A DNA stretch of 64,000 nucleotides from Schinkia azotoformans LMG 9581 (GCF_000307855.1 NZ_AJLR01000041.1:33166-97165), one strand, 5' to 3'. Counted from the first letter of the stretch, positions 26,794 through 36,262 are shown. The notes: generated by a model from the sequence alone, not told the origin. Translations and numbers: made by a program.

Positions 26794-27481
26794 ATAGAAA
26801 GTCGTCGAGAGAGTCTGAGTCTGTTTTCATTTCAACATTTGACAAATCCGTTATAATATCATCATTTACTTGTACTTGTAAGGTTTCTTTATCTTTCATA
26901 AACTTAAAAATCCCATTATTAAAATCTGTGCCAATTTCCTTAAAGAAGATCCCTTCAAATTTGACATCCTCTGTATGCTTAAAGACGAGACGGTAATTTT
27001 TCTCTTCCTTAATTAAATAGGCACGTACACCTTTATCAAATTGTCTATCCGGATTCTTTAAATAACGGGCTACGGAAATGATATGAAGGTCGACAAAGGG
27101 AATCTCTTTAAGCAGTGAGTTGATGATAGACCCTTTTGCGATCTGTTCCCAACGGCTTTGGGCTGTCTGACCAATAATAAGTTGCGTAATATTCTTTTCT
27201 CTGGCAACCTCAGCAATCACTTTATACACGGGTCTTTTTTCATTATCCTTCAGAATAAATGCTTGAGCATTGTGCTCCTTAGCAAGTTGTTGCCATTTTG
27301 TAATATAGTTAGATTTTTCCGCATCCAATTCATCGAACGGTGAAGGATCAACTGTTAGGATGTACAAAGGACAATTGAGCATTCGGGCTATTTTACAGCC
27401 CCGTTGAATGAGACGCTCACCATTAGGACCATAATAAACACAGACGAGAATACTTTCGTCCATCCGGTCTTTTTTCTTCAT
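26792..27481 (-). CDS. Universal stress protein/KdpD-type UspA-domain protein
   Basis: 229-residue cytoplasmic protein. The first ~145 residues form a UspA-like alpha/beta domain as found in the N-terminal half of KdpD sensor proteins: ESILVCVYYGPNGERLIQRG, a CPLYILTVD strand, and the G-containing nucleotide loop region LIIGQTAQSRWEQIAKGSIINSLL. The last 80 residues are a charged tail with no recognised domain. ATG with gaggtg ribosome binding site. It is divergent from the mrp operon; this UspA-like gene beside an Mrp Na+/H+ antiporter suggests a link to ion stress, which is inferred from position only. Confidence 0.78.
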   Translation of the reverse strand: MKKKDRMDESILVCVYYGPNGERLIQRGCKIARMLNCPLYILTVDPSPFDELDAEKSNYITKWQQLAKEHNAQAFILKDNEKRPVYKVIAEVAREKNITQLIIGQTAQSRWEQIAKGSIINSLLKEIPFVDLHIISVARYLKNPDRQFDKGVRAYLIKEEKNYRLVFKHTEDVKFEGIFFKEIGTDFNNGIFKFMKDKETLQVQVNDDIITDLSNVEMKTDSDSLDDFL

Positions 27482-27624
27482 ATTTATTCACCTCGGTAAG
27501 AAATGGACAAATGATTGTAACTAAGACTTCCGCTTTTGAGATTGGTTTATGTATGACTATACCCTATGCATCATCAGCAGTCAACGGATATAGGAATCTA
27601 TAAAAAAGTAAAGGGGGGAATTTA

Positions 27625-30054
27625 ATGCAGTTATTGCATTTGATGATTTTGCTACCATTTTTATTTGTAGTGTTTATTCCGTTTTTATATAAAAGATTTA
27701 ATTCACAACTCCATACGGGTTGGTTTGTTCTTTTTATTCCACTTATACTCTTGCTCTATTTAGTCACCTTTATTCCCAAGGTTTCCAATGGTAATACCAT
27801 TTTTGCGTCAATGCCTTGGATACCTTCCTATCATATTGATTTCACGATCCATATGGATGGATTAAGTTTATTATTTGGACTATTAGTTGCCGGTATCGGT
27901 ACTCTTGTTGTCCTTTATTCCATTTATTATTTGTCTAAGCACCGTGAAACTTTGCATAATTTCTACGTGTATTTGCTTTTATTCATGGGTGCGATGATGG
28001 GACTAGTATTCTCAGATAATATATTTGTTCTATATGTATTTTGGGAAATGACTAGCATTTCTTCATTCTTATTGATTGCTTATTGGTATGAACGAGATAA
28101 ATCACGGTATGGGGCTCAGAAATCCATGTTAATTACAATTTTTGGTGGATTAGCCATGCTTGCCGGGCTCATCATGCTTTCCATGATAGCTGACACTTGC
28201 AGTATTCGTGAAATGGTAAGCAGCATCCATGTCACATCTTTTTATTCTCATGATTTGTTTATCCCTGCTATGATTTTGATTCTACTAGGAGCATTCACGA
28301 AGTCAGCACAGTTTCCGTTCAGTATTTGGTTGCCGGATGCAATGGAAGCACCTACCCCGATTAGTGCCTATCTTCATTCTGCAACAATGGTGAAGGCGGG
28401 AATTTATTTAGTTGCCCGGTTGACACCTATTTTTGGTGGATCTGATGAGTGGTTCTGGCTTGTAACTGGAGTGGGACTTGTTACATTATTGTACGGTTCG
28501 ATTAATGCAGTACGGCAAACCGACTTGAAAGCATTGCTCGCCTATTCAACAATTAGCCAGCTAGGATTGATTATGAGTCTCCTTGGCTTAGGTTCAGCGG
28601 CCTTGTACTATGGCTTAGGTGATGAAGCTACCGTTTATGCCATTGCTGTTTTTGCAGCGATTTTTCACCTAGTCAATCACTCAACATTTAAAGGCTGCTT
28701 ATTTATGGTTGTTGGGATTATTGACCATGAAACTGGAACACGTGATATTCGTAGGCTTGGTGGATTAATGCATTTTATGCCGATATCATTTACTTTGACC
28801 ATCGTTGGAGGCTTTGCGATGGCTGGATTGCCACCATTTAATGGTTTCCTTAGTAAGGAAATGTTTTTTGCAGCAGTAATCAATGTTGTAAAGATGGACT
28901 TTGTTCACAATAATTTCATCGGAACACTGATTCCAGTACTTGCATGGATTGCAAGCGCCTTTACATTTGTCTATTGTATGATTCTTATTTTTAAGACCTT
29001 TAAAGGAAAAAATAAGGTTTCTAAAGTTGAAAAACCAATACATGAAGCACCAATGGGTATGTTAATACCTCCACTTATTTTAGGTTTGTTGGTTATTCTA
29101 ATTTTCATGTTCCCTAATGTTCTTTCCGCTTATCTTTTGCAACCGGCATGGTCAGGAGTTTTGCCGGAACTTGCGGAAAAAGGAAAGCTTCAAATTGAAA
29201 TCAGTGCCTGGCATGGTTTAAATACGGAACTATGGATGACAATCGGTGTCATTGTTGTAGGTACAATCCTGTATCTAACACTTAGGAAATGGTACCGCGT
29301 GTATCTTATCTATCCGGAGGCTGCTACGCTTAATCGTTTATATGACAATGCTTTGAAAATAATGGAGTTATTCTCAAGAAGGATTACCGATCGTTATATG
29401 ACTGGATATATTCGTGATTATCTTGTTTATATTTTCGTCTTCATCGTTGTGATGGTGGGTGGAAGCTTATGGTTGTTTGATGGATTTGTCTACACTCCAT
29501 CAATGGATGCACCAGTAAATATTTATGAGGTAAGTTTGGTTATTGCAATGGTGATCTCAGCCTTAACAGTTCTTCTCTCTAAATCAAGAATGACAGCTGT
29601 TATTTCAGTCGGAGCATTAGGGTTCTTCGTGTCATTTTTCTTTGTTTTGTTCCGTGCTCCAGATTTGGCTCTTACTCAACTAGTTGTTGAGACTGTAACA
29701 ACGGTTTTGTTTTTACTGTGCTTTTATCATTTGCCGCAATTCAAGAAGGAAATGAGTCATCTTCGCTTTAAGGTTAGTAATGCATTCATTTCGATTGTGG
29801 TTGGTATAGTTGTCACAATTGTGTCCTTGTCAGCTAATGGAACTCGTCTGTTTCCTTCCATTTCAAGTTATTATGAGGATGCGTATGTACTTGCAGGTGC
29901 AAAAAATGTTGTCAATGCCATTCTTGTTGATTTTCGTGGAATTGATACAATGCTCGAAATCCTCGTCTTAACCATCGCAGGATTAGGAGTCTATATCTTA
30001 ATTAAACTGAGATTATCAGGGAGGGGGAGGGATAAGAATGAGGAAGCCAAATGA
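27625..30054 (+). CDS. mrpA: Na+/H+ antiporter subunit A (MrpA/MnhA)
   Basis: Largest membrane subunit of the multi-component Mrp Na+/H+ antiporter, which expels Na+ and keeps cytoplasmic pH low under alkaline or salt stress. 809 residues, some twenty helices, homologous to NuoL of complex I: proton-antiporter core with WEMTSISSFLLI, KSAQFPFSIWLPDAMEAPTPISA and YLHSATMVKAGIYLVAR containing conserved Glu and Lys residues, plus the C-terminal MrpA-specific MbhD/MbhE-like part with FFFVLFRAPDLALTQLVVET. ATG with aaaggggggaa. It overlaps mrpB by 17 bases. First gene of a complete seven-gene operon in canonical order. Confidence 0.95.
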   Translation: MQLLHLMILLPFLFVVFIPFLYKRFNSQLHTGWFVLFIPLILLLYLVTFIPKVSNGNTIFASMPWIPSYHIDFTIHMDGLSLLFGLLVAGIGTLVVLYSIYYLSKHRETLHNFYVYLLLFMGAMMGLVFSDNIFVLYVFWEMTSISSFLLIAYWYERDKSRYGAQKSMLITIFGGLAMLAGLIMLSMIADTCSIREMVSSIHVTSFYSHDLFIPAMILILLGAFTKSAQFPFSIWLPDAMEAPTPISAYLHSATMVKAGIYLVARLTPIFGGSDEWFWLVTGVGLVTLLYGSINAVRQTDLKALLAYSTISQLGLIMSLLGLGSAALYYGLGDEATVYAIAVFAAIFHLVNHSTFKGCLFMVVGIIDHETGTRDIRRLGGLMHFMPISFTLTIVGGFAMAGLPPFNGFLSKEMFFAAVINVVKMDFVHNNFIGTLIPVLAWIASAFTFVYCMILIFKTFKGKNKVSKVEKPIHEAPMGMLIPPLILGLLVILIFMFPNVLSAYLLQPAWSGVLPELAEKGKLQIEISAWHGLNTELWMTIGVIVVGTILYLTLRKWYRVYLIYPEAATLNRLYDNALKIMELFSRRITDRYMTGYIRDYLVYIFVFIVVMVGGSLWLFDGFVYTPSMDAPVNIYEVSLVIAMVISALTVLLSKSRMTAVISVGALGFFVSFFFVLFRAPDLALTQLVVETVTTVLFLLCFYHLPQFKKEMSHLRFKVSNAFISIVVGIVVTIVSLSANGTRLFPSISSYYEDAYVLAGAKNVVNAILVDFRGIDTMLEILVLTIAGLGVYILIKLRLSGRGRDKNEEAK

Positions 30055-30463
30055 TGTGATTATCCGAGGTGTAACGAAGGTCGTGGTTGTAATTATTTTT
30101 ACCTTTGCTATCAATCTATTCATCTCAGGACATCATTATCCCGGCGGGGGATTTATCGGTGGGCTCGCATTTTCATCGGGGATTATCTTACTATTTCTTA
30201 CCTTTGATATAGAGTCCGTTCATAAAAATATACCAGTAGATTTTAAAGTTCTCGCAGCTATAGGAGTATTAATTGCTGTTTTGACGGGTGTAGGTGGGAT
30301 GCTCTTAGATGCACCATTTTTATCGCAGTCGTTCGGTTATTTTGAGCTTCCCATTTTCGGAAAAACTGAGCTTGCTACAGCGGTGTTATTTGATGTTGGA
30401 GTCGCCCTAGCGGTGATCGGCACTTCTCTTATGATCATTATGAGTATAGGAGATGATCGATAA
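30038..30463 (+). CDS. mrpB: Na+/H+ antiporter subunit B (MrpB)
   Basis: Small membrane subunit of the Mrp antiporter, 141 residues with four helices. It carries the family hallmark FISGHHYPGGGFIGGLAFSS near residue 28-47. ATG inside the mrpA 3' end, with a strong gggaggggg ribosome binding site. The stop shares one base with the mrpC start, so translation is coupled. Confidence 0.95.
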   Translation: MRKPNDVIIRGVTKVVVVIIFTFAINLFISGHHYPGGGFIGGLAFSSGIILLFLTFDIESVHKNIPVDFKVLAAIGVLIAVLTGVGGMLLDAPFLSQSFGYFELPIFGKTELATAVLFDVGVALAVIGTSLMIIMSIGDDR

Positions 30464-30801
30464 TGGAGACGTTAATGTCTATTTTTGTTGGTGTGTTAGT
30501 AGCCATTGGAACGTATTTAATATTAACGAAGAATCTTTTAAGGATTATTCTAGGTACATCCATTATCGGTCATGCTGTCAATATTCTTATCATCACAATG
30601 GGGGGATTGAAAAAAGGAGGCCCACCTCTGTTGTGGACTAAGGATTTAACTTATGCAGATTCATTGCCGCAGGCTCTAATATTAACGGCAATTGTAATTA
30701 ATTTTGCGACAACAGCTCTGTTTCTAGTGCTTAGCTACCGTTCCTACCAGGTGTTAGGCGTGGATGATACTGAAAAACTGAGAGGGATCGACGATGAGTA
30801 A
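30463..30801 (+). CDS. mrpC: Na+/H+ antiporter subunit C (MrpC)
   Basis: 112-residue, three-helix membrane subunit homologous to NuoK. Recognisable by GTYLILTKNLLRIILGTSII and the segment DPLPQALILTAIVI-like (here ADSLPQALILTAIVINFA) with the conserved lysine and proline. ATG overlaps the mrpB stop by one base; its 3' end overlaps mrpD by eight bases. A 62-residue frame over the same bases is a shadow. Confidence 0.95.
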   Translation: METLMSIFVGVLVAIGTYLILTKNLLRIILGTSIIGHAVNILIITMGGLKKGGPPLLWTKDLTYADSLPQALILTAIVINFATTALFLVLSYRSYQVLGVDDTEKLRGIDDE

Positions 30802-32284
30802 TTTGGTAATCTTACCTGTTATTATTCCAGTAATAACTGGGCTATTGCTTGTGATACTTAGAAAATATATTCGTTTGCAGCGGTTTCTAAGTATTTTTTC
30901 GATTGTTGGACTTATAGTTGTATCTCTTTATTTGGTGAATGAAATCAAAACAAAGGGTATTCAAACCCTTCAGCTCGGTGGCTGGGAGGCTCCGTTCGGT
31001 GTAAGCATGGTGCTCGATATGTTTTCTGCTCTTCTACTACTTATCACGAGTATTGTTGCGTTCTGTTGTGTGCTATATGCCTTTCATTCTATTGGGAGAG
31101 AGAGAGAATTCTTCTATTTTTATCCCCTCTTTTTATTCTTAATTGCTGGTGTAAACGGGTCCTTTATCACAGGTGATATCTTTAATCTATTTGTGTGCTT
31201 TGAGGTCATGCTCGTTTCCTCCTATGTATTAATTTCTATTGGGGGGATGAAGAGACAGCTTAAAGCCTCCATTAAATATATCTTAGTGAATATCCTGTCA
31301 TCGTTCCTTTTTCTCATCGCAATCGCTTATCTTTATGCGATATACGGAACGTTGAACTTTGCTCATCTATCCGTTCGTGTTGCGGAGACTGGACAGGAGG
31401 GTTTGGTCACTACCGTAGCGATTTTGTTCTTAATTGTTTTTAGCTTAAAGGCTGGATTATTTCTATTTTTTTGGCTTCCTAGTTCGTATAGCGCACCACC
31501 AACTGCTATCTCGGCCATTTTCGCATCCCTTCTAACAAAAGTGGGGATCTATGCTATTGTAAGAATTTTTACCCTCGTCTTTTATCATCAGCCTGAGACA
31601 ACCCATTTATTAATCGGTATTCTAGCGGCAGTCACAATGTTGTTAGGTGCAATAGGGGCTGTTGCTTATGGGGATGTAAGGAGAATTTTAGCTTATAACG
31701 TTATCGTTGGTGTTGGCTTTCTTTTAGCAGGGGTTGCTTCTTTTACGACCCAGGGACTGACAGGAACACTTTATTATTTTATCCACGATATGATTGGTAA
31801 AGCGCTCATCTTTCTGTTGGGAGGGACAATCATTCACTTAACAGGAATAAGCAAGCTAAAGGAAATGAGCGGTCTCATTCGCTTGCACCCAACATTAGGA
31901 TGGATGTTTTTTATAGCGGCTTTGGCTCTTTCAGGAATTCCCCCGTTAAGCGGATTTCTCGGAAAGATATTTATTACAGAAGGGACTTTTCACGCTAGCT
32001 ATTATTGGCTAGGGGGAATTGGTCTTCTTACGAGTCTATTTGTGCTGTATTCTTTAATGAAAATATTTATGAATGTATTTTGGGGATACACGGAAATCAC
32101 GATTGAAGAGGAAAAAGGAACAACGAAAGGGCTTTTATTGCCGATGGGTATTCTCACTGCGTTAACGATTCTGCTTGGTTTAGGAGCGGAAGGCATTCAT
32201 GAATATGTGGACTTAGCTGTTGATGTGCTTATGAATCCAAGCCTATACGTTGAGGCTGTACTAGGAGTAGATCCAAAAGCATAG
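30794..32284 (+). CDS. mrpD: Na+/H+ antiporter subunit D (MrpD)
   Basis: 496-residue membrane subunit homologous to NuoM/NuoN, with about fourteen helices. Conserved features: the glutamate in NLFVCFEVMLVSSYVLI, the Lys/Pro segment LKAGLFLFFWLPSSYSAPP and TKVGIYAIVRIFTL. Together with MrpA it forms the ion-translocating core. ATG with gagggat ribosome binding site inside the mrpC 3' end. A gap of about 50 bases separates it from mrpE, the only real gap in the operon. Confidence 0.95.
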   Translation: MSNLVILPVIIPVITGLLLVILRKYIRLQRFLSIFSIVGLIVVSLYLVNEIKTKGIQTLQLGGWEAPFGVSMVLDMFSALLLLITSIVAFCCVLYAFHSIGREREFFYFYPLFLFLIAGVNGSFITGDIFNLFVCFEVMLVSSYVLISIGGMKRQLKASIKYILVNILSSFLFLIAIAYLYAIYGTLNFAHLSVRVAETGQEGLVTTVAILFLIVFSLKAGLFLFFWLPSSYSAPPTAISAIFASLLTKVGIYAIVRIFTLVFYHQPETTHLLIGILAAVTMLLGAIGAVAYGDVRRILAYNVIVGVGFLLAGVASFTTQGLTGTLYYFIHDMIGKALIFLLGGTIIHLTGISKLKEMSGLIRLHPTLGWMFFIAALALSGIPPLSGFLGKIFITEGTFHASYYWLGGIGLLTSLFVLYSLMKIFMNVFWGYTEITIEEEKGTTKGLLLPMGILTALTILLGLGAEGIHEYVDLAVDVLMNPSLYVEAVLGVDPKA

Positions 32285-32333
32285 TTCAACTTTATTCGGC
32301 AGATTCTTTATTGGTGGAAAGGGGTGGTTGCAT

Positions 32334-32813
32334 ATGTCCATGCAGGTTTTAATCAATTTATTTATCGGTGTGTTATGGATGTTTCTACAGGATAACTGGG
32401 GCTTGCTAACTTTTTTTAGTGGCTATTTATTCGGACTATTAGTCTTATTTATTCTACGTAGATATTTTCCCACGAAGTTTTATCCGATCACTTTATTTGC
32501 CATTATGCAACTGGTTGTTTTATTTTTTTATGAATTGTTTATATCCAGTATTACTGTTGTTCGGCAGGTAATAAGACCGAGGATTAATGTGACCCCGGGC
32601 ATATTTACATTAAAAACAGAATTGGAGGGAGATTTAGAAGTTATTCTACTTGCTCTTCTCTTAACATTGACACCAGGTTCTGTCGTTGTAGAGGTCTCTC
32701 CTGATAATAAGAAATTCTATATTCATGCAATGGATATTCCTGAGTCGAGTGATGCCGTTATTCGCTCGACAACTAGATTTGAAGCAGCGATAAAGAAGGT
32801 GACACGTCCATGA
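32334..32813 (+). CDS. mrpE: Na+/H+ antiporter subunit E (MrpE)
   Basis: 159-residue subunit with two or three N-terminal helices and a cytoplasmic C-terminal domain. The family motif LTLTPGSVVVEVS is present near residue 105-118. ATG 32334 is chosen because aaaggggtgg lies seven bases upstream; an in-frame TTG two codons earlier is less likely. It overlaps mrpF by four bases. Confidence 0.93.
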   Translation: MSMQVLINLFIGVLWMFLQDNWGLLTFFSGYLFGLLVLFILRRYFPTKFYPITLFAIMQLVVLFFYELFISSITVVRQVIRPRINVTPGIFTLKTELEGDLEVILLALLLTLTPGSVVVEVSPDNKKFYIHAMDIPESSDAVIRSTTRFEAAIKKVTRP

Positions 32814-33094
32814 TCAAAGGAATGCTTATATGCTCGTTATTTTTTCTCACATTTTCTATTTTCGCGATTATTTATCGGCTAGTGAAGGGACCGTCAGCCC
32901 CTGATCGCATCCAAGCCCTTGATGCTTTAGGAATCAATATCATCTCTGGAGTCGCCATTTTTTCTGTTCTTCTAGGGAATACAGGATTCTTCGAATTTAT
33001 CCTCTTGATTGGAATCTTGTCTTTTATTGGAACGATTGCTTTTGCTAGGTATATTGAAAGGGGTGTTGTCATTGAACGGAAGCATTCCGAGTGA
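32810..33094 (+). CDS. mrpF: Na+/H+ antiporter subunit F (MrpF)
   Basis: 94-residue three-helix subunit. Conserved KGPSAPDRIQALDALGIN follows the first helix. ATG overlaps the mrpE stop as ATGA, and its end overlaps the start of mrpG by 23 bases. Needed for assembly of the hetero-oligomer according to work on the family. Confidence 0.94.
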   Translation: MIKGMLICSLFFLTFSIFAIIYRLVKGPSAPDRIQALDALGINIISGVAIFSVLLGNTGFFEFILLIGILSFIGTIAFARYIERGVVIERKHSE

Positions 33095-33425
33095 ATTTCT
33101 GCCCGTATTGTTAATTTTAATTGGAACGGTTTTTAGTTTTTTAAGTGCTGTTGGGTTAATTCGGCTTCCTGATGTTTATACTCGTGCTCATGCAGCCTCA
33201 AAAAGTGCAACCCTTGGCGTACTTTTTGCACTTGTCGGGACATTTCTCTATTTTCTTTGGGAGGAAGGTTATTTCAGTATTCGCTTGTTTTTAGGGATCT
33301 TTTTTGTCTTTCTTACGGCACCTGTAGCAGCACATGTCATTCTGCGTTCTGCCTATCGTGCCAATGTAGAACTTGCGGAACAATCTGTTCAGGACGATTT
33401 AAAGGAAGTGTTAAAAAAAGAGTAA
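33072..33425 (+). CDS. mrpG: Na+/H+ antiporter subunit G (MrpG)
   Basis: Last Mrp subunit, three helices, with the family motif GLIRLPDVYTRAHAASKSATLG near residues 29-50. I place the start at TTG 33072, preceded by aaaggggtg at a suitable distance, giving 117 residues, the normal MrpG length; the frame is open back to 33009 but that would add 21 residues translated from inside mrpF. The stop codon lies in the 5' arm of the operon terminator. Confidence 0.92.
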   Translation: MNGSIPSEFLPVLLILIGTVFSFLSAVGLIRLPDVYTRAHAASKSATLGVLFALVGTFLYFLWEEGYFSIRLFLGIFFVFLTAPVAAHVILRSAYRANVELAEQSVQDDLKEVLKKE

Positions 33426-33455
33426 TTATCTTTGCAGATAGTTACTCTCTTTTGT
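33419..33455 (+). terminator. Terminator of the mrp operon
   Basis: Stem agagtaattatc / gatagttactct (one G-T pair) with a six-base loop, then a T-rich stretch. The 5' arm includes the mrpG stop. It lies just before the end of the converging stalk-domain gene. Confidence 0.85.
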
Positions 33456-33458
33456 TCT

Positions 33459-34400
33459 TTAGTTCGCACCTAAAATATCAAGAATTTCTTCAGGTACATA
33501 CGCTTTGCCATTCTTAATCTCTGGAACTACTTTAAAATAGCGTAGGCTTTTATTATAACTATATTGTTCTTTTCCAATTGAAATTAAAAATGAACGATTC
33601 TGCTGACGAATTTCGATCGTTGCTGATTTATTTTGCCATTCAACTTTGTAGCCGAAGTGCTCCGCCACTTTTCGAATTGGAATCATCTTTTCCCCTTTTT
33701 CCATATAGTAGTCATCGCCAATTGCAAATTGCGCTTCCTCCAACATATGTTTTTGGGCTATATCTAATGCAATAATTTTAGTTGGTGTTGTTTGTGCAGG
33801 AATGCTTTTTGTAGAAACGGTGTAAAAAACAATTAGTTCCTTCCCTTTTAGTTCTTCAGCACTTATATTTTTGCCTTTTTCATTTAAGATTACTGTTTTT
33901 TCGCCAATATTAAGTTTAAGATCATTATCCAAACTTACTAAATTGTCATCAAATAATCCGACTTTCACATTTCCTGTTTTTTCTTCATCGTTTACAATGA
34001 CGATTTCTGGCGTGATTCTTGGTGGATAAATCATGAGCATCGGCTTATGCTTATCATAATAAGCATCAATAAGAAGACCTTCCTTTAGGGAATCTCTTTT
34101 TAGTTGTTCCGTAGTACTACTATTAAATATAAGAGCTTCGTCTGTAATATTTAAATGGGTTTCCGTTGTTTTTTCCTTATCTTCAACAATTAATTTAGGT
34201 AAGTTGGCATCATCTTCGATTACCTTAGAAATTACTCCAGAAACTTTCATGAAGTTTGATACATCCTGCTGTTGGACATTTTCTGCAATCGGCATTACTG
34301 GTAAGTTCACTGGTGCAATACTTTGTGCAGATACTGGTGCTTGAAATAGAAAAGGTCCAGAAACTAGTGCTGCGATTGTTAGTGTGTTTAATTTTTTCAT
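33459..34400 (-). CDS. Secreted protein with C-terminal stalk (Cu-amine-oxidase-N-like) domain
   Basis: Exported protein of 313 residues: signal peptide of about 25 residues (cleavage likely after APVSA), a long middle region (about 45-215) predicted to be beta-rich with no family I can name, and a C-terminal stalk domain (about 235-310) containing KMIPIRKVAEHFGYKVEW and GKAYVPEEILDIL, the two-part pattern of copper-amine-oxidase-N-like domains. These domains usually mediate wall or surface attachment. ATG with ggaggag ribosome binding site. Monocistronic on the minus strand. The deacetylase at 5293-6477 carries the same kind of domain at its N-terminus. Confidence 0.8.
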   Translation of the reverse strand: MKKLNTLTIAALVSGPFLFQAPVSAQSIAPVNLPVMPIAENVQQQDVSNFMKVSGVISKVIEDDANLPKLIVEDKEKTTETHLNITDEALIFNSSTTEQLKRDSLKEGLLIDAYYDKHKPMLMIYPPRITPEIVIVNDEEKTGNVKVGLFDDNLVSLDNDLKLNIGEKTVILNEKGKNISAEELKGKELIVFYTVSTKSIPAQTTPTKIIALDIAQKHMLEEAQFAIGDDYYMEKGEKMIPIRKVAEHFGYKVEWQNKSATIEIRQQNRSFLISIGKEQYSYNKSLRYFKVVPEIKNGKAYVPEEILDILGAN

Positions 34401-34550
34401 TTCTATTCTCCTCCTTCATAATGATTTGTCGTTGAAAGTTAAGAAAGGTTACATGTTCATACATTTTTTAAACTTAAATAGAAAAATATGTAATATAATA
34501 TATAGTAGGTAGTAGTCTAGATAATAGTCTAATAGAGGGGTGAGCTCATA

Positions 34551-35123
34551 GTGAATCAAATGAAAAATGAAATGAATGAAAAGATTGAACAACTGGTCTT
34601 CATTGACTCCTTAACGATGCTTCCGAATTTCAGGTATTTCAAAGATGTTTTTGATCGCAAATGGAAAAATGCAGTTCGAAAACAAGAACCAATTTCTTTA
34701 ATTATATTTGATTTAGATCATTTAGCGCTTTTCAATGAACTTTATGGTTTTGAAGAAGGGGATAAGCTCTTGATAAAAATGGCACAAAAAGTTAAGGCAA
34801 TGCTAAACAGACCTGAAGATTTTCTTGCGAGGTATGAAGGTGGAAAGTTTATCATCATCCTGCCCGAGACCAATATGAATGGTGCTTTGCAGGTTGCTGA
34901 AATGATTCGTCAAGGAGTTGAAACCTTGCAAATTCCTCATGAAGGTTCAACTACATCAAGCTTTGTTACTACAAGCTTTGGAGTTGGAACCAAAATTCCG
35001 TTTGTTTGGGAAGATCCATTCCATTTTCTCAAAGCGGTTGAACAAGCCATGCACAGCGCCAAGAAAAGTGGAAGGAACCAAGTGATTTGGAATAATGTTT
35101 TTATGCACGATGATAAACATTAA
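34551..35123 (+). CDS. GGDEF-domain protein with degenerate active site and intact I-site
   Basis: 190-residue cytoplasmic protein made of a single GGDEF domain with a short N-terminal helix. The fold is clear: DSLTMLPNFRYF, IIFDLDHLALFNELYGFEEGD (GTP/metal strand) and the C-terminal HSAKKSGRNQV. The catalytic motif is not GGDEF but EGGKF (96-100), with Lys where catalysis needs an acidic residue, so cyclase activity is unlikely. Five residues before it lies RPED (87-90), a proper RxxD inhibitory site for binding c-di-GMP. It is therefore a candidate c-di-GMP receptor rather than a cyclase, as established for B. subtilis YdaK. GTG start with aggggtg; terminator follows. Confidence 0.85.
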   Translation: MNQMKNEMNEKIEQLVFIDSLTMLPNFRYFKDVFDRKWKNAVRKQEPISLIIFDLDHLALFNELYGFEEGDKLLIKMAQKVKAMLNRPEDFLARYEGGKFIIILPETNMNGALQVAEMIRQGVETLQIPHEGSTTSSFVTTSFGVGTKIPFVWEDPFHFLKAVEQAMHSAKKSGRNQVIWNNVFMHDDKH

Positions 35124-35130
35124 CAAGAAG

Positions 35131-35185
35131 TAGGCGGGGAATCACATTCATTCGAAAAAAAAGAAATCCCGCCTATTTTTATTTT
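35131..35185 (+). terminator. Rho-independent terminator after the GGDEF gene
   Basis: Stem taggcggg / cccgccta enclosing an A-rich loop, then T-rich sequence. Confidence 0.8.
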
Positions 35186-35233
35186 TTAGATGATCAAAAA
35201 GTCGTGATATAATTATTAAAAAGGGGTGGATTG

Positions 35234-36190
35234 ATGGAAAAGGGTTTATTAAAAAATCAATACAATCATACACATGAGGTATCGTTATCGCCTGAAGTAT
35301 CTTCAACTGAAGAAATAAAAAATCGCATGATGCAGCATCAGAAATTAACAAAAAGCAAAGTGGTAAAACGGGCTTTCTTCTTAACTTTTGGTGCAGTTTT
35401 AATGGCAGTTGGACTCGAAATTTTTCTTGTTCCCAATCAAATTATGGATGGGGGCATTACTGGTATTTCGATTATTTTATCATACTTGCTGGGCGCTAAA
35501 TTAGGGGTGTTTTTATTCCTCTTAAACGTACCTTTCTTCTTTGTCGGTTATAAGCAAATAGGGAAGACCTTCGCTATTTCCACTTTATATGGTATTGCCA
35601 TTATGTCCATTTCAACGGCTTTTTTTCACCCAGTACCAGCATTCACCGAAGACATTTTGCTTGCAACGGTTTTTGGTGGAATAGCTCTTGGTGCTGGGGT
35701 GGGTCTCGTTATTCGCTACGGTGGCTCTCTTGATGGTACTGAAATACTTGCGATCATCATTAATAAAAAGCTTCCATTTTCTGTTGGGGAAGTAGTCATG
35801 TTTTTTAACCTATTTATCTTTAGCTGTGGTGGCTTTGTTTTTGGATGGGATCGCGCTATGTACTCCATTTTAGCCTATTTTATTGCATTTAAAACAATTG
35901 ATATCGTAATCGAAGGTCTGGATCAGTCTAAATCTGTTTGGATTATAAGTGATAAAGATCAAGATATAGGGGAGGCTTTAATGGCGCGTTTAGGCCGTGG
36001 AGTCACGTATCTTAAAGGTGAAGGAGCCTATACAGGTGATGATAAAAAGGTTATTTTTTGTGTCATCTCTCGTCTTGAAGAAGCAAAGTTAAAGTCAATA
36101 GTGGAAGAAGTGGATCCTTCTGCCTTTTTAGCAGTATCGGATATTGCCGAAGTGCGCGGTGGAAGATTTAAAAAGAAATCTATTCATTAA
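35234..36190 (+). CDS. YitT-family membrane protein (DUF2179)
   Basis: 318-residue membrane protein of the YitT/DUF161 family, of which Bacillus species have several copies with undefined function. About 45 N-terminal polar residues, unusually long for the family, precede five or six helices containing FLVPNQIMDGGITGISIILS and RYGGSLDGTEILAI, both family hallmarks. The C-terminal DUF2179 domain (about 230-310) has RGVTYLKGEGAYTG and VISRLE. ATG 35234 follows aaggggtgg; TTG one codon earlier is possible. Appears monocistronic. Confidence 0.88.
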   Translation: MEKGLLKNQYNHTHEVSLSPEVSSTEEIKNRMMQHQKLTKSKVVKRAFFLTFGAVLMAVGLEIFLVPNQIMDGGITGISIILSYLLGAKLGVFLFLLNVPFFFVGYKQIGKTFAISTLYGIAIMSISTAFFHPVPAFTEDILLATVFGGIALGAGVGLVIRYGGSLDGTEILAIIINKKLPFSVGEVVMFFNLFIFSCGGFVFGWDRAMYSILAYFIAFKTIDIVIEGLDQSKSVWIISDKDQDIGEALMARLGRGVTYLKGEGAYTGDDKKVIFCVISRLEEAKLKSIVEEVDPSAFLAVSDIAEVRGGRFKKKSIH

Positions 36191-36262
36191 AAACAAGGGA
36201 TAAAACATTTTTTATGAAGCACTCTATATGTGTACTGAATACACATTTAGGAGGAAAAACAA

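Noticed and set aside
34551..35123. Active diguanylate cyclase
   Set aside because: EGGKF lacks the acidic residue required for catalysis, so I call only the fold and the I-site.
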